Shown here: piece after piece, positions 1 through 9,853 of the stretch | Layout of the letters: every line of letters begins with the position of its first letter | How positions within the stretch are numbered: position 1 is the stretch's first letter | DNA from: Strix aluco | Lineage: Eukaryota; Chordata; Aves; Strigiformes; Strigidae | Length of the DNA stretch: 64,000 bases | Reading direction: 5' to 3' | Assembly: GCF_031877795.1 (NCBI RefSeq) | Contig: NC_133954.1 | Location: 9,105,258 to 9,169,257, forward strand | Made by a program: the position numbers and the translations under genes | Notes under the pieces: model-generated | Told to the model about the DNA's origin: nothing | Database searches by the model: none | Seen by the model: the letters and a program-made list of their open reading frames with translations, nothing else

Positions 1-2480
1 CCCCATCCTGCTGCTGGTCCTTGTGTGCAGGGTCTGGCCTTCCTGGCACTGCCACTTCTGGTCCCAGGCCATCCCAGCCAGGTCCCCTGGGGTCTCACTG
101 CCCGGGGGGGCACAGCAGGACTTTTAGTGGGCGCATGAAGCTCTTTCCTCCTCCAAAATTCATCCTCCGTGTCCCTTCCCCTCCCTCCGGCAGGAAGGCA
201 ATGGCCAGGGACAGGGAACAGGCCTGGAGTGGTGGCTGCTCCGTCCCGGAGGTGAGACCAGGGGACACATGGCATCTGGAGGGATGTGGTGAGGGGACAG
301 AAGCGGGTCGGCACCGGTGGAGCCAGGGGTGGGAGCTGGGTGCTGGGTGGTGCTGGGACCCGGCTGGGAGCCAGCTGGGCCCAGGGCAGCTCCCAGGGGG
401 CCCCGCGTGGGGCGAGTTTGCCGGGGCTCAGCCGGCTGCCGCATCCCCAGCGTGGGGCCGGTGCGCAGCACCGCAGCCGGCAGCCTCGGCGAGGCCGTGT
501 CATCCCTCCCCGGTGTGGGCTTGGGGGCACCCGAGCCGGGCCCCCCTTCACCGGTGGGGTCCCCGTCCCCCCTCGGTGGGGTCGAGCCATCCAGGGCCCG
601 AGCGGAGGAACCGGCTCCGGCATCTCCCCGTGAGCGGCGGCGGGGGGAGGCGGGGGCCGCGCTGCCAGATGGAGCCGGCTCCGCGCTGCAATATTTCTGG
701 GAGGTGAAGGCTGGGAGAGATGGATGCGCTAACGCGCGGCGGAGCCACCGCCGGGAATGTCAGCCGAGGGGAGGAGAGCGGCGGGAGCGGGAGCCGAACC
801 CGGCCCTGGCCCCGGCCCCGTCCCTGCTGCCTTCGGGGACGAAGCAGCCCTCGTGCAGGGAGCAGCTCTCCCTCGTGGGACCCGTCCCTGGGCACCTTCC
901 AGTCACCGGGTGAGCAGGGCCCGGGTGGGGGGCTCTGGGGCATGGGGGGGGGGTGGTGGGTGCCCTGCCCGTCCCCCTTGTCCCTAAAGGTCCCTTCAAT
1001 GGGGTCACGGGTGGGTTGGGGAGCCTGGGAGGAGGCAGCTGATGGTGGAGGGAAACTGAGGCAGGGAGGGAGGAAAGGGGCCGTCCTGGCTCAGCCGGGA
1101 CTGGGGGGGCTTTAGGGAACCCCCTTTTCTTTGCTGGAGGAGGACGGGGAGACGCTGGGCCGGGCCCGGGGCTGCGGTGTCGGTGCCAAGTGAAACCCCG
1201 ACCTTGGCTTCACCCGCCCTGGCCCCATCCTGCCCCTGGGGCAGCCGGACCCCCGGCCTGTGCCCCCCCGCCCCCACCGCTGCCGCTCGCGGGTCTGGGC
1301 CCTGCCGAGCGGTTTTTTAAGACACGCGCTGTTAATTAAGAAAACGACGCCCTGGGAATTGTCCAGAGGGAAACTGCCGGAGCTGCGGCTGCGTGCGGGG
1401 CTGGGGCTGAGGGGTCCCGGGGCAGGGGGAGCGGTGACCCCAGGGGGACTTGTGTGTTGTGTGCCCCCCCCGCCCTGCCGCCGCGGTCCTTCGGCACTCA
1501 GCGGTCGCTGGGTTCACCCCTGCTGGGGTCAGACGCTCTTTGGGGACAGCGGGGGGGGCTGGGACAGGGGATGCTGTCCTGGAGGGGGCTGCCGTGGTGC
1601 CACCAGCGGAGCTGCTGAGGTGATAAGGCCACCTGGTGAGGTCACAGTGGGCTGTGACATCACACCCACTGGCCTGTGGTGTCACAAGGCCCCAGGAGAG
1701 GAGAGGAGATCCCCTGTGGTCACAGCATCCCCCCCTCCACGGCTGCCCTGGCTGGGGTGGGGGATTGGTGGGGGGGCACAGGGGGCCGTCGCAGCCCGGC
1801 GGTGCCACCGGCGTGGGCACGGCGCGGATGAGCGAGCGCTGCTGGCACCGGCCCCCGGCCCCCCCGCGGCAGATGGCGTCCGCTTGGGCCCGTTTCAGGG
1901 AGCCGGCGGGGCGCGATGGCGGGGGGACACGGCGCGCGGGGGTGGCGGGGGCTGTCCGCAGCCACATCCCCTGCTAGCACCCCCCTCCCCAAACCTCCTG
2001 CCCTGCTCGCCTGTGCCCCTCGGTGTCCCCAAACCAGGGGGGAGGCAGCCGGTGGCCCTCCCAGATATGCACTGAGTGGTGTCAGGCCTCAGCGGGGCTG
2101 GTGGGCACAGGGGCCACAGGCAAAGAGGGGACCGGGGTGGCACCAGGGACAAAGGCGAAGGGCTACATTGGGGACTGGGGGTGCCCGGCCCCCATCCTGG
2201 GGGGGTCTCAGACCCCCAGCCCTTGGGGGCTGATCCAGGCTGGTGCTGACATCGCAGGGCTCAGCCTTTCCTGCCAGCCCCAGGGCGGCGTTTGGCACCT
2301 TGGGGCCCTTGTCCCCATCCTGGAGTGCTCTGGGGCCCTCCCATCCCTGGGGACATCAGGGACCCCCATCCCACCTCCCGGATGACTTTGGGGACCCCCA
2401 GCCCGGCGAGCAGCCCCCCCACCCCAACACCCTGAGCCATCCAGGTTGGGACGGGGGGGGGCGGCAGGGAGTAGATTTGG
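1..2480. other. Gene-less GC-rich intergenic DNA (left part)
   Basis: No exon with splice signals and recognisable protein similarity is visible on either strand; the long open frames are a by-product of GC richness. By synteny this is the NEUROD2-PPP1R1B interval. A small AT-rich patch at about 1310-1365 carries a TTAATTAA homeodomain-type core. CAGATGG E-boxes, the class bound by NeuroD factors, occur at about 665 and 1870. These are single motifs and only suggestive. Confidence 0.6.
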
Positions 2481-2493
2481 GGACGGGGGGGGG

Positions 2494-2631
2494 GTCTCCA
2501 TGGCGACAGGGCGCCGATGACGACAGTCACCATGGCGAGGCTGTGTGGCCCGGCCCGTTGCCATGGCGATGCGCCTGGCACGACGAGTCGCCATGGAGAT
2601 GGCCGAGGGATGGAGTGGTCCCCATGGCGGG
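2494..2631. promoter_or_regulatory. Array of five X-box-like palindromes, about 31 bp apart
   Basis: Five variants of GTYNCCATGGNGAY start at 2494, 2526, 2557, 2587 and 2618, so the spacings are 32, 31, 30 and 31 bp. Each resembles the RFX-family X-box (GTNRCC half-site, short spacer, inverted half-site) with a central CCATGG. The DNA between the cores is not clearly repeated, which argues against a simple recent minisatellite. Function is inferred from motif shape and spacing only. Confidence 0.5.
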
Positions 2632-2774
2632 GGCCCAGGGCCAGGCCAGGGCTTTTGAAGAGGGTGGGGGGGGGGGGGATCCCCGGGGTTGAGTCCCCCC
2701 CCCCAGCCACGCGCGGGGGCCTCGCGCCCTGCCGGCGTGGGGCCGGTGCCGCCGCGTGCCGCCGCGTGCCCGCT

Positions 2775-3020
2775 GCCGCCCGGGTTCATTTGCACGAGGC
2801 TTTTCCACTCCAGTTCACACTACCATCTGACAGGCCCAACTTCTCATTTTCAGAGTAATCACTCCACTGCACTAATTGCACATGCAAATATGCAAATTCG
2901 TATTAATTAATTACTATACTAATTAGTTCTGTGGTATTTGCGAGTAATAAATCATTCGGAGGGAGCGGGAAGCTGGAGACCTGGCCCATTTACACTTCGC
3001 ATAAAATTTTAATAGGCGCT
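2775..3020. promoter_or_regulatory. AT-rich island with tandem octamers, candidate conserved enhancer
   Basis: An abrupt AT-rich stretch inside very GC-rich DNA. At 2882-2897 two POU octamers lie head to tail without a gap (ATGCAAATATGCAAAT). Overlapping TTAATTAATTA homeodomain cores follow at about 2903-2914, then further AATTAG and TTTTAAT motifs. This composition is typical of conserved non-coding enhancers near neural transcription factor genes. With NEUROD2 expected to the left and PPP1R1B to the right, a neural enhancer is plausible, but conservation was not tested. Confidence 0.5.
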
Positions 3021-3477
3021 CCGGCTGATCCGGGACAGCCGCGCCGCGCCGCGCTTAAAGGCGCAGAGCTGGGCCTGGCCACGCTGCCCGGCTCGGGGGG
3101 GCACCGGCACCCCCGGCCCCGCGGCGCGGAAGGGGGCGAGGGGACGGAGAACAGGGAGGGAAAAGGGAAAATGAAGCAAAAAAGCAACGGGGAGGAGGTG
3201 ATGGGGGGGGTTTGGGGGGCAGGGCTGGTCCCCGGGTGGTTCTGCAGCCGCGCTGGGTCCTCTTGGGGAAACTGAGGCAGGGAGGGGGGGGGGTGTCCCT
3301 GGGGAGCAGCGCCCCGCACCCAGGGCTCACCCAAGGGCTCGCCCCAAGGAGGTGGGTACAGGGGTGGGGGGGACACCCCGTTCTGCGGCTGCTCCGGCTC
3401 CTGCTGGCGCTGGCGCCGTGACCACGCTGTCACCGCCACCACCACGCCATCGCCGCGCAGCCGCTCCCCGCCGCCAC

Positions 3478-3664
3478 CTTTGGGGATTTTGCAAGCCTTT
3501 AATTGTCGTAAGCACAGATTAATTAAGCAGCGATAAACACAAACCCATGCATTATTGATGAATAAGGGTGAGTTCAGGTTGGTGCAAACGTTGTAATTAA
3601 ATATAAACCTCAAGCTGCCCATTGTTAACGTACAAATTACATTACTATTGCGACACGTGTCGGG
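3478..3664. promoter_or_regulatory. Second AT-rich island ending in a CACGTG palindrome
   Basis: A second sharply bounded AT-rich block with many TAAT cores (TTAATTAAG, ATTATTGATGAATAA, GTAATTAAAT) and a GTTAAC site. It ends in the perfect palindrome CGACACGTGTCG at 3651-3662, whose centre is a CACGTG E-box. Its resemblance to the island at 2775-3020 and the 460-bp spacing suggest one compound regulatory element. Confidence 0.45.
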
Positions 3665-3957
3665 GCGCGCGCGGCCGGGAAGGGGCTCGTGCCCCGGTAC
3701 CGTGACCCTCCGACCCCTGAGGGGGGGGGGAGAGGGGCTGGGGGGGCTGGGAGGGGGGTTTGGGGGGGCAGGAGAGGGGAAATCGTCCCCGGTTTGGCCG
3801 GGGCTGGGCCCTTCTCCGCCGCAGCCGTCCTGGATCCGTGAGGATGCTCCACGCCGGGCCCGGCACAGGCCGAGGGACACGTCACCGGCCCCGTGGGGAC
3901 AGCAGCCCCCCAGGGAGGGCCGGGGCGTCCCCACTGGGGGGGGGGACATGCGTGGGG

Positions 3958-4860
3958 GTGCGCACACACGTGTGCGTGTGCCCTGTGTGCTCACACACAC
4001 GCCTGCATGTTCACACACGCTCTCGGGCACACGCGGGCTTCCCTGGCACACACACACATGCACACACGGATGCACACACACACACGTGGACACACGTGCA
4101 CAGCCCCGGCACATGCACACACACTCCTGTGCGCGCGCACACACACACACGCACAGCCCTGGCACACACACGTGTACACAACATGCATGCTCACACACGC
4201 ATGGATGCACACATGTGCACATCCCTGGCACACACATGCGCGCACACACACACACACACACGTCCCTGGCACATACACACATGCACACACTTGTGCAGAC
4301 ATGTGCCTTCCTGACACACACAGACACACACGCACGCACATACGTGCACATCCCTGGCACATGCACACACATCCCTGGCACACACACACACACACACACA
4401 CGTCCCTGGCACATACACACATGCACACACTTGTGCAGACATGTGCCTTCCTGACACACACGTGTACATCCCTGGTACATACAGACGTGTACACACACTC
4501 CTGTGCGCACACATGCATGTACACACGTGCACATCCCTGGCACACACAACACACACTCCTGGGCACACACACATGTATGCACTCACACACATGCACACAC
4601 GTGCACATCCCCGGCACATACACACACACGCACACACGCACTCCTGTGCACACACACACACACATCCCTGGCACAAACACACACCTGTGCACATGCGTGT
4701 GTGTTTGTGTGCACGCGTGTGCACAGGAGCGTGTGTGTGCGCACCAGGGATGTGCATGTGTGTACACGTGTGTGTGTGCGCGTGTGTGCACATGTACAAC
4801 CTTGACACACACACACACACACACTCTCCTGTGCACACACATGCACATCCCCGGCACACG
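3958..4860. repeat. Compound (CA)n/(TG)n satellite with embedded CCCTGGCA units
   Basis: About 900 bp of CA-rich repeat interrupted by a recurring CATCCCTGGCACA module. A block of at least 60 bp, starting CGTCCCTGGCACATAC, occurs identically at 4261 and 4401, a 140-bp offset. From about 4692 to 4798 the strand sense flips to TG and then returns to CA, so the two parts are inverted relative to each other. Long frames on both strands here (histidine/threonine-rich or cysteine/valine-rich) are translation of the repeat. Confidence 0.9.
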
Positions 4861-5214
4861 CATGTGCCCGCACACCCAGGCACCCCCCACCCCCCATTCC
4901 CACCACACCAGCCCCCACCCGAACAGCCCCCACCCGCAGGGACCCGTGTCCCCACATGTCCCCGTCCCCCCCACCATGTGCTGAGCCCCCCCTGGGGCAC
5001 CATCCCCGGCCAGGCCACGCTCCAGGAGGGCCACGGCCAGGCCACCCCCCCGCCGGGCAACCCCCGACCCCCTGGGCATCCCCGTGGTGACACCCCCACT
5101 GGGACAAGTGACAAGGACACGGGAGGGGAGGGGGGCAGCGGGTGAGCCCCCGCGGCTGCGCGTCCCTGGCTCCCCGCGCGCCCCTCGCCCGGGCGGAGGG
5201 TGGGGGTTGGCAGC

Positions 5215-5300
5215 TGGTAGCTATTTATTAACCAGTCATGGTTAAATTGGTTTATAAATTAACAGATGTTTTAACTTTATTCTTTCTTCTGGGAATGGAG
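5215..5300. promoter_or_regulatory. Third AT-rich island with a NeuroD-type E-box
   Basis: A short AT-rich patch containing an imperfect palindrome, AACCAGTCATGGTT, and a CAGATG E-box at 5263-5268, the class of E-box used by NeuroD/neurogenin factors. It could be an autoregulatory or cross-regulatory site for the neighbouring NEUROD2 locus. This is inference from motif and position. Confidence 0.35.
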
Positions 5301-7149
5301 CAGCAAACTGGTCTGTGCTGGCGGCCGGGCGCCGGCCAGGCCCCTCCCTGGGAGGGTCTCATCGATGGGGTGGGGGGAGCGGGGCTGGCAGCCCCCCCGG
5401 GCAGGGCACTGAGGGGCCACCGGGACGGGCTTTTGGGTCCCCCGGGGTGACACCTCGCCGGGGGGGGGTGGTTGGGGCCTCGGGCTGGGGAGGGCACGTG
5501 CTACAGGTGGGTAAACTGAGGCACGGCCGGCACTGACGTCCCCCAGCAAGAGGAGACCCCCGGGCGGCCTCTCCTCTCCTGGTCGCTGCACCCCCCCCCC
5601 CCCTCCTTGCGACCTCCACGCTTGTGTGGGCCCCCCCCTCCCGTTTTTAACCCTTTTAATCCCCCTGGCACAGGCAGACCCCGGCACAGACCCCCCCCTC
5701 CCCAATCCGGCGCATCCCCCTGCCCAGGTGGGTGCCCACCCTGGGGGTGCTGGGTGCGATGCGCACCCCGGGGGGTGTTATCCCAAGACCCCCCCAGTAC
5801 CCCAACCCCCGTGGCAGCCCCTGATCCCACCCGGGACCACCCCGGGGCACATGGGCATGAGGCTTGGCGTGGGCCAGCGGCCGGCGGTTGCCAACCGGGC
5901 CGGCTCCAGCCGCGGCTGCACTTGCGGCCGCCCCGTGCCAAAGCCCTTGAGCCCGTGCCCGGGCCTGCGCTGGCCGCGTGGCTGTGCCAACGCCGGGGTG
6001 GCTGTGCCAGCCCGGCCATGCCAGCGGCCGTCGGGCCCCGCCATGCCACGCCAGCCGCACCGGGGATGACATCTGCCGGCAGCGTGCCGCAGCGCCCACG
6101 GGCACGGCCATGCTGGCGAGGCCACCAGGGCCAGGCCTAGCCCAGGGGGGGCCAGGAGGACACAGCCCCCCTTCCCCGACCACCCTGCGAGACATGAGGA
6201 CATGGGACCCCCTTCTCATCCTGCCAGGGACACCAACACCACCCCCCGCCCCCCAGTCCCACTGGGGATACGGGGACGCGGCCCCTCCTCGCACCGGGGT
6301 GGGAGCCCCCACATCGTTCCAGGGAATTGGGGTTGTGCCCCCCCACACCCCCCCGGCCCCAGTGTGCTGAGCTTGGAGCCCCCATGGTGCCGAGGACGTG
6401 GGATTGCAGCCCCCCCCCCATCTCCGCGTGGTGGGGTTACGGGGTTGCAGCCCCCCCACCCCTGCCAGCGCTGCTCAGTGCCTCAGTTGCCCCTCGCCCA
6501 GAGGGGGTGCCAGCCCCCCCCCGTCAGTGCTGCCCGTTGGCAGTGGGGTGTCACCGTGGGGGTGGTCGCATCCCCAGGCCCCCCCCCCGCCCCATAGAGC
6601 CCCATTTGGGGAGGGGGCCACCCCCAGCTCCCCCTTCCCTTCTGCAGCTCCCCAGGTTTGTCGCTGGGGGGGGGTGTGTAACAGCAGAGAAGGGGTTAAG
6701 GCCCCCGGGGGTGGGGGGTGGGGGGTGGGCCCCCCGCCTGCCGCCCCCTCGGGCTCCCACACGTGCTGCCACGCGTGTTCCCACTCCCACACCTCCTCTG
6801 CGCCCGAGGGAGCACCGGCCGCCCCCGCTGCAGATCAGGGGGGGTGGGGGGGGGTGGGGGCTGCACCTACGGGGTGTCCTGGGGTGTGGGGGGGGGACTC
6901 GGGGTGCACAACCCTGGGGGGGAGCGTGGGGGGACCCACGGAGGGGCCCCCCGCGCTCCCCCTCCCGCAGGGCCGGGCAGGGGACCCAGATGTCCGGAGG
7001 GGGATACCCAGGGTGAGGGGCACCAGGGGGGGCCCCTGGCCCCAAAGACACCCCCCACAGGGCCACGCCCACCCCACGGCCACGCCCACTCCGCCGCACG
7101 GCCCCGCCCCCCGACACTCACCGTTTATACCGAGCAACCGGCGTCCCCG

Positions 7150-7450
7150 CAGCCTCTTGGCCCCACGATGCTCCATCCCCGCGATGCCCCATCCCCAGTG
7201 TCCCCAGTGTCCCCTGTCCCCATGATGCTCCATTCTTACAGCGCCCTGTCCCCACCAAGCACTGTCCCCAGTCCCCACAATGCTCCGTCCCTGGTGTACC
7301 CCATCACCACGACGCCCTCTCCCCATGGCACCCCATCCCCACAGTGCCCCATCCCCATGACACCCTGTCCCCACGATGCTCCATCCCCAGTGTCCCCTGT
7401 CCCCACGATGCTCCATCCTCACGGTGCCCCATCCCCAGGGCACCCTGTTC
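7150..7450. repeat. Minisatellite of CCCCATCCCCAC-type units
   Basis: Variable copies of a unit of roughly 25 bp built from 'gatgctccatccccagtgtcccctgtccccac'-like parts. Copies are imperfect and lengths vary. It is GC-rich, lies between genes, and is open in several frames without any protein similarity. Confidence 0.75.
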
Positions 7451-8284
7451 CTGCACCCCCCCGTGCTGCCCCATCCACCTCGACGCCCCAGCATCCCCCC
7501 AGCCCCCCCTTGCCCCCCGCCGTGTCCAGCCCTGCCGTTGCTCCTCCGGCAGCGGGTGATGGCTCCCGCTCCTCGCCGGTGCCCGCTGGCGGGGGACGAG
7601 GCGGCGAGCGCTGCTTCCCTGAACCTGCTGCTATTTTTACTCTCTCTGCAGGAGGATTCGCTGCCGCGCGGAGCTGCAGCCCCCGCTGCACGGCACGGAG
7701 ATGGGCACGGCACGGCACGGGCACGGCACAAGCACCGGTGGCTCTGCCGCGAGCAGCCTGGGTGCCCTTGGTGCCGGGATGGGGCTGGCCCGGCGAGGAG
7801 TGGGGCCATGCGTGGCACACGTGGCACTGGGAGAGGGTTTTTTGGGCACCGCATCCCCTCCCCAGCACGGTACCGGCTGCCGGGCCCGGTGTGGTACCCC
7901 CCAGCGCCGAGCTGTGGGTGCTGCCCGTGGGCGCAGGCTGCGTGGGTGCGGGTGCGGGCGGCGTGTGCCGATCCCGGGGGGCTGCGGGTGCTGCCGCTGC
8001 CGCAGCGCGGGGAGGGGAGGGGGCCCGGCCACCCCCTCGCATGGCGCCTTCGCGGGCGGGAGGAGCGGGAATGGCAGCGGGAAGGAGCCCGGGAACCTGT
8101 TGCCATAACAACTCGGGTCCCTGGGATGATGCTCAGAGCCCGGCACAGGGACCCTGGCACGGGGCTGGCCTGGACCTGGGGTCACTGAGGGACCCCTCAC
8201 CCCGTCCCCCCAGCTCGGCCCCACAGTCCGCTCCATGGGGACACGGGGTGGGCAGTGCTGCGTGGGGCTGCGCTGTGCCACAGG

Positions 8285-8655
8285 GCCAAGCTTGGCTGCC
8301 CAGAGCCTGGCTTTGTTGTGCAGAGCCGAGCTTTGCCATGCAGAGCCAGGCTTTACCATGCAGAGCCAGGCTTTGCCATGATTTGCTGTGCAGAGCCAAG
8401 ATTTACTGCTGAGAGCTGAGCTTTGCCCTGCAGAGCCCAGCTTTGCTGTGCAGAGCTGAGCTTTGCCGTGCAGAGCTTGGCTTTGCCATGATTTGCTGTG
8501 CAGAGCCAAGCTTTACCACTGAGAGCCGAGCTTTGCCCTGCAGACCCAGGCTTTGCCGTGCAGAGCCAGGCTTGGCCATGCAGAGCCGGGCTTTGCCATG
8601 ATTTGCCGTGCAGAGCCAGGCTTGGCCATGCAGAGCCGGGCTTTGCCGTGCTTTG
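8285..8655. repeat. About 20-bp minisatellite, GCAGAGCCAGGCTTTGCCAT
   Basis: About eighteen imperfect copies of a 20-bp unit with a few longer ATTTGCTGTG-containing variants. A repeat of similar vocabulary (AGCTCAGCC/AGCAAAGCTCAG) occurs far away at 62815-63075, but the units differ. Confidence 0.85.
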
Positions 8656-9853
8656 CGGCGCGGGGCCGGGCGGGCGGGAGGCTGGTCCATGGCACGGTGC
8701 CACTCGGGTAAATATTTTGCTGGAGCGGTGGCTGCTGGCCCGCGGCCACCTGCAGCCGTTGGAGCACCGGGAGATCCGGGGGCTGGAGCCAGCTCCCGGC
8801 TCCCCCTTCCTCGTTCCTCCTCAGGGGCAGCTTCCTCAGCCCCACTGCCCCGTTCCCCGGCAGGACACCCCGCAAGGTGCCACCGCTCCGGCTCCCGGTG
8901 ACCCCACTGTCCCCCGACATGGGGACCCCCCGTCGTGGCCCCCCCGGTGGGGCCGAGAGGTGCCCTTGATGCCCCGGGCCCCCCCGGCAGGGCCGCGGCA
9001 GAGCCTGGCACACACAGCGCCGAGCGGTGCCCAGGCTGGAGGTTGTGCCCGGGGAGGGGGGGGGGCGAGACCCCCCTTCCCCACGGGGGGAACTTTGGGT
9101 TTGGTGGAATTTTACACCAGGAAAAACCCCCAGAGCCGGGGCAGCGCCGGGACAGCCCGGGGTGAGGGCACAGTCCCTGCCTCTGGCACACGCGGGTGTC
9201 CCCGGGGCTGCGGGGCGGGGGGACCCCTGGCACAGAGGCGATGGGATGTTTTGGGGGTCCCGTGTCCCCGCAGATGTCCCCTGGGGGATCCTGTCCCTGC
9301 CTGAGCAGTGTCCCTGTCCCGTGTGGCACAGAGCAGCCGGGGGGGGGGAGTGTCCCACCACCCAGCCACGGGTGAGAGGGGCCGTGCCCCTGCCCCCCCC
9401 CCCCCCCCCCCCCCCCCAGCCTGCGGCTCTGCGGGGAAACTGAGGCACAAGGGCTGGGGACTCACGTGGAGGCACCCGCTCCCATCCCTGTCCCGTCTCA
9501 ACTGGCCCCCGCAGTTGGGGGACACCCCCCTGGCAGGGAAGGGGTTAAGCCCCCCCCCCCCCGCCCCAGGTTGGCTGAACCCCCTCGGGGGCTCCCCAAG
9601 GGCTCATTACCGCGGCCTCAGCCCCCCTGCCCGGGGGGGGGGGGGGGGGATGAATAATTCAGTGCCTGGTAGGAGACGTGTCCTCCCTCCCTCTCCTTCC
9701 TCCTCCTCCTCCTCCTCCTCACCGGCTCTGCCTTCCCCACCTCCCGTCACTCTCAGTCCTCGCCGTACCGAGCCCCGGGTGCTACCGAATTCCGCTCGGC
9801 ACCGGCGGCAGAGACCCCCCCTCCGGCAGCAGCGGTGACGCGTGGTCAAGGCC

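Larger units (their letters stand above)
5301..9853. other. Gene-less GC-rich DNA upstream of PPP1R1B
   Basis: No exon is supported. The stretch contains minisatellites (about 7150-7450 and 8285-8655), poly-C runs (near 9393-9417 and 9550-9562), a poly-G run near 9639 and a CTC-rich polypyrimidine tract at about 9700-9722. The last few hundred bases before 9854 should include the PPP1R1B promoter and 5' untranslated region. No TATA box was recognised and the start site cannot be placed. Confidence 0.55.

Noticed and set aside
3991-5079. Minus-strand frames of 309-530 codons, Cys/Val/His-rich
   Set aside because: They are translations of the CA/TG satellite, open in several frames on both strands, with no domain, splice or start evidence.
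1-9853. A coding exon of NEUROD2
   Set aside because: No basic helix-loop-helix sequence is found on either strand; the gene is expected beyond the left edge.
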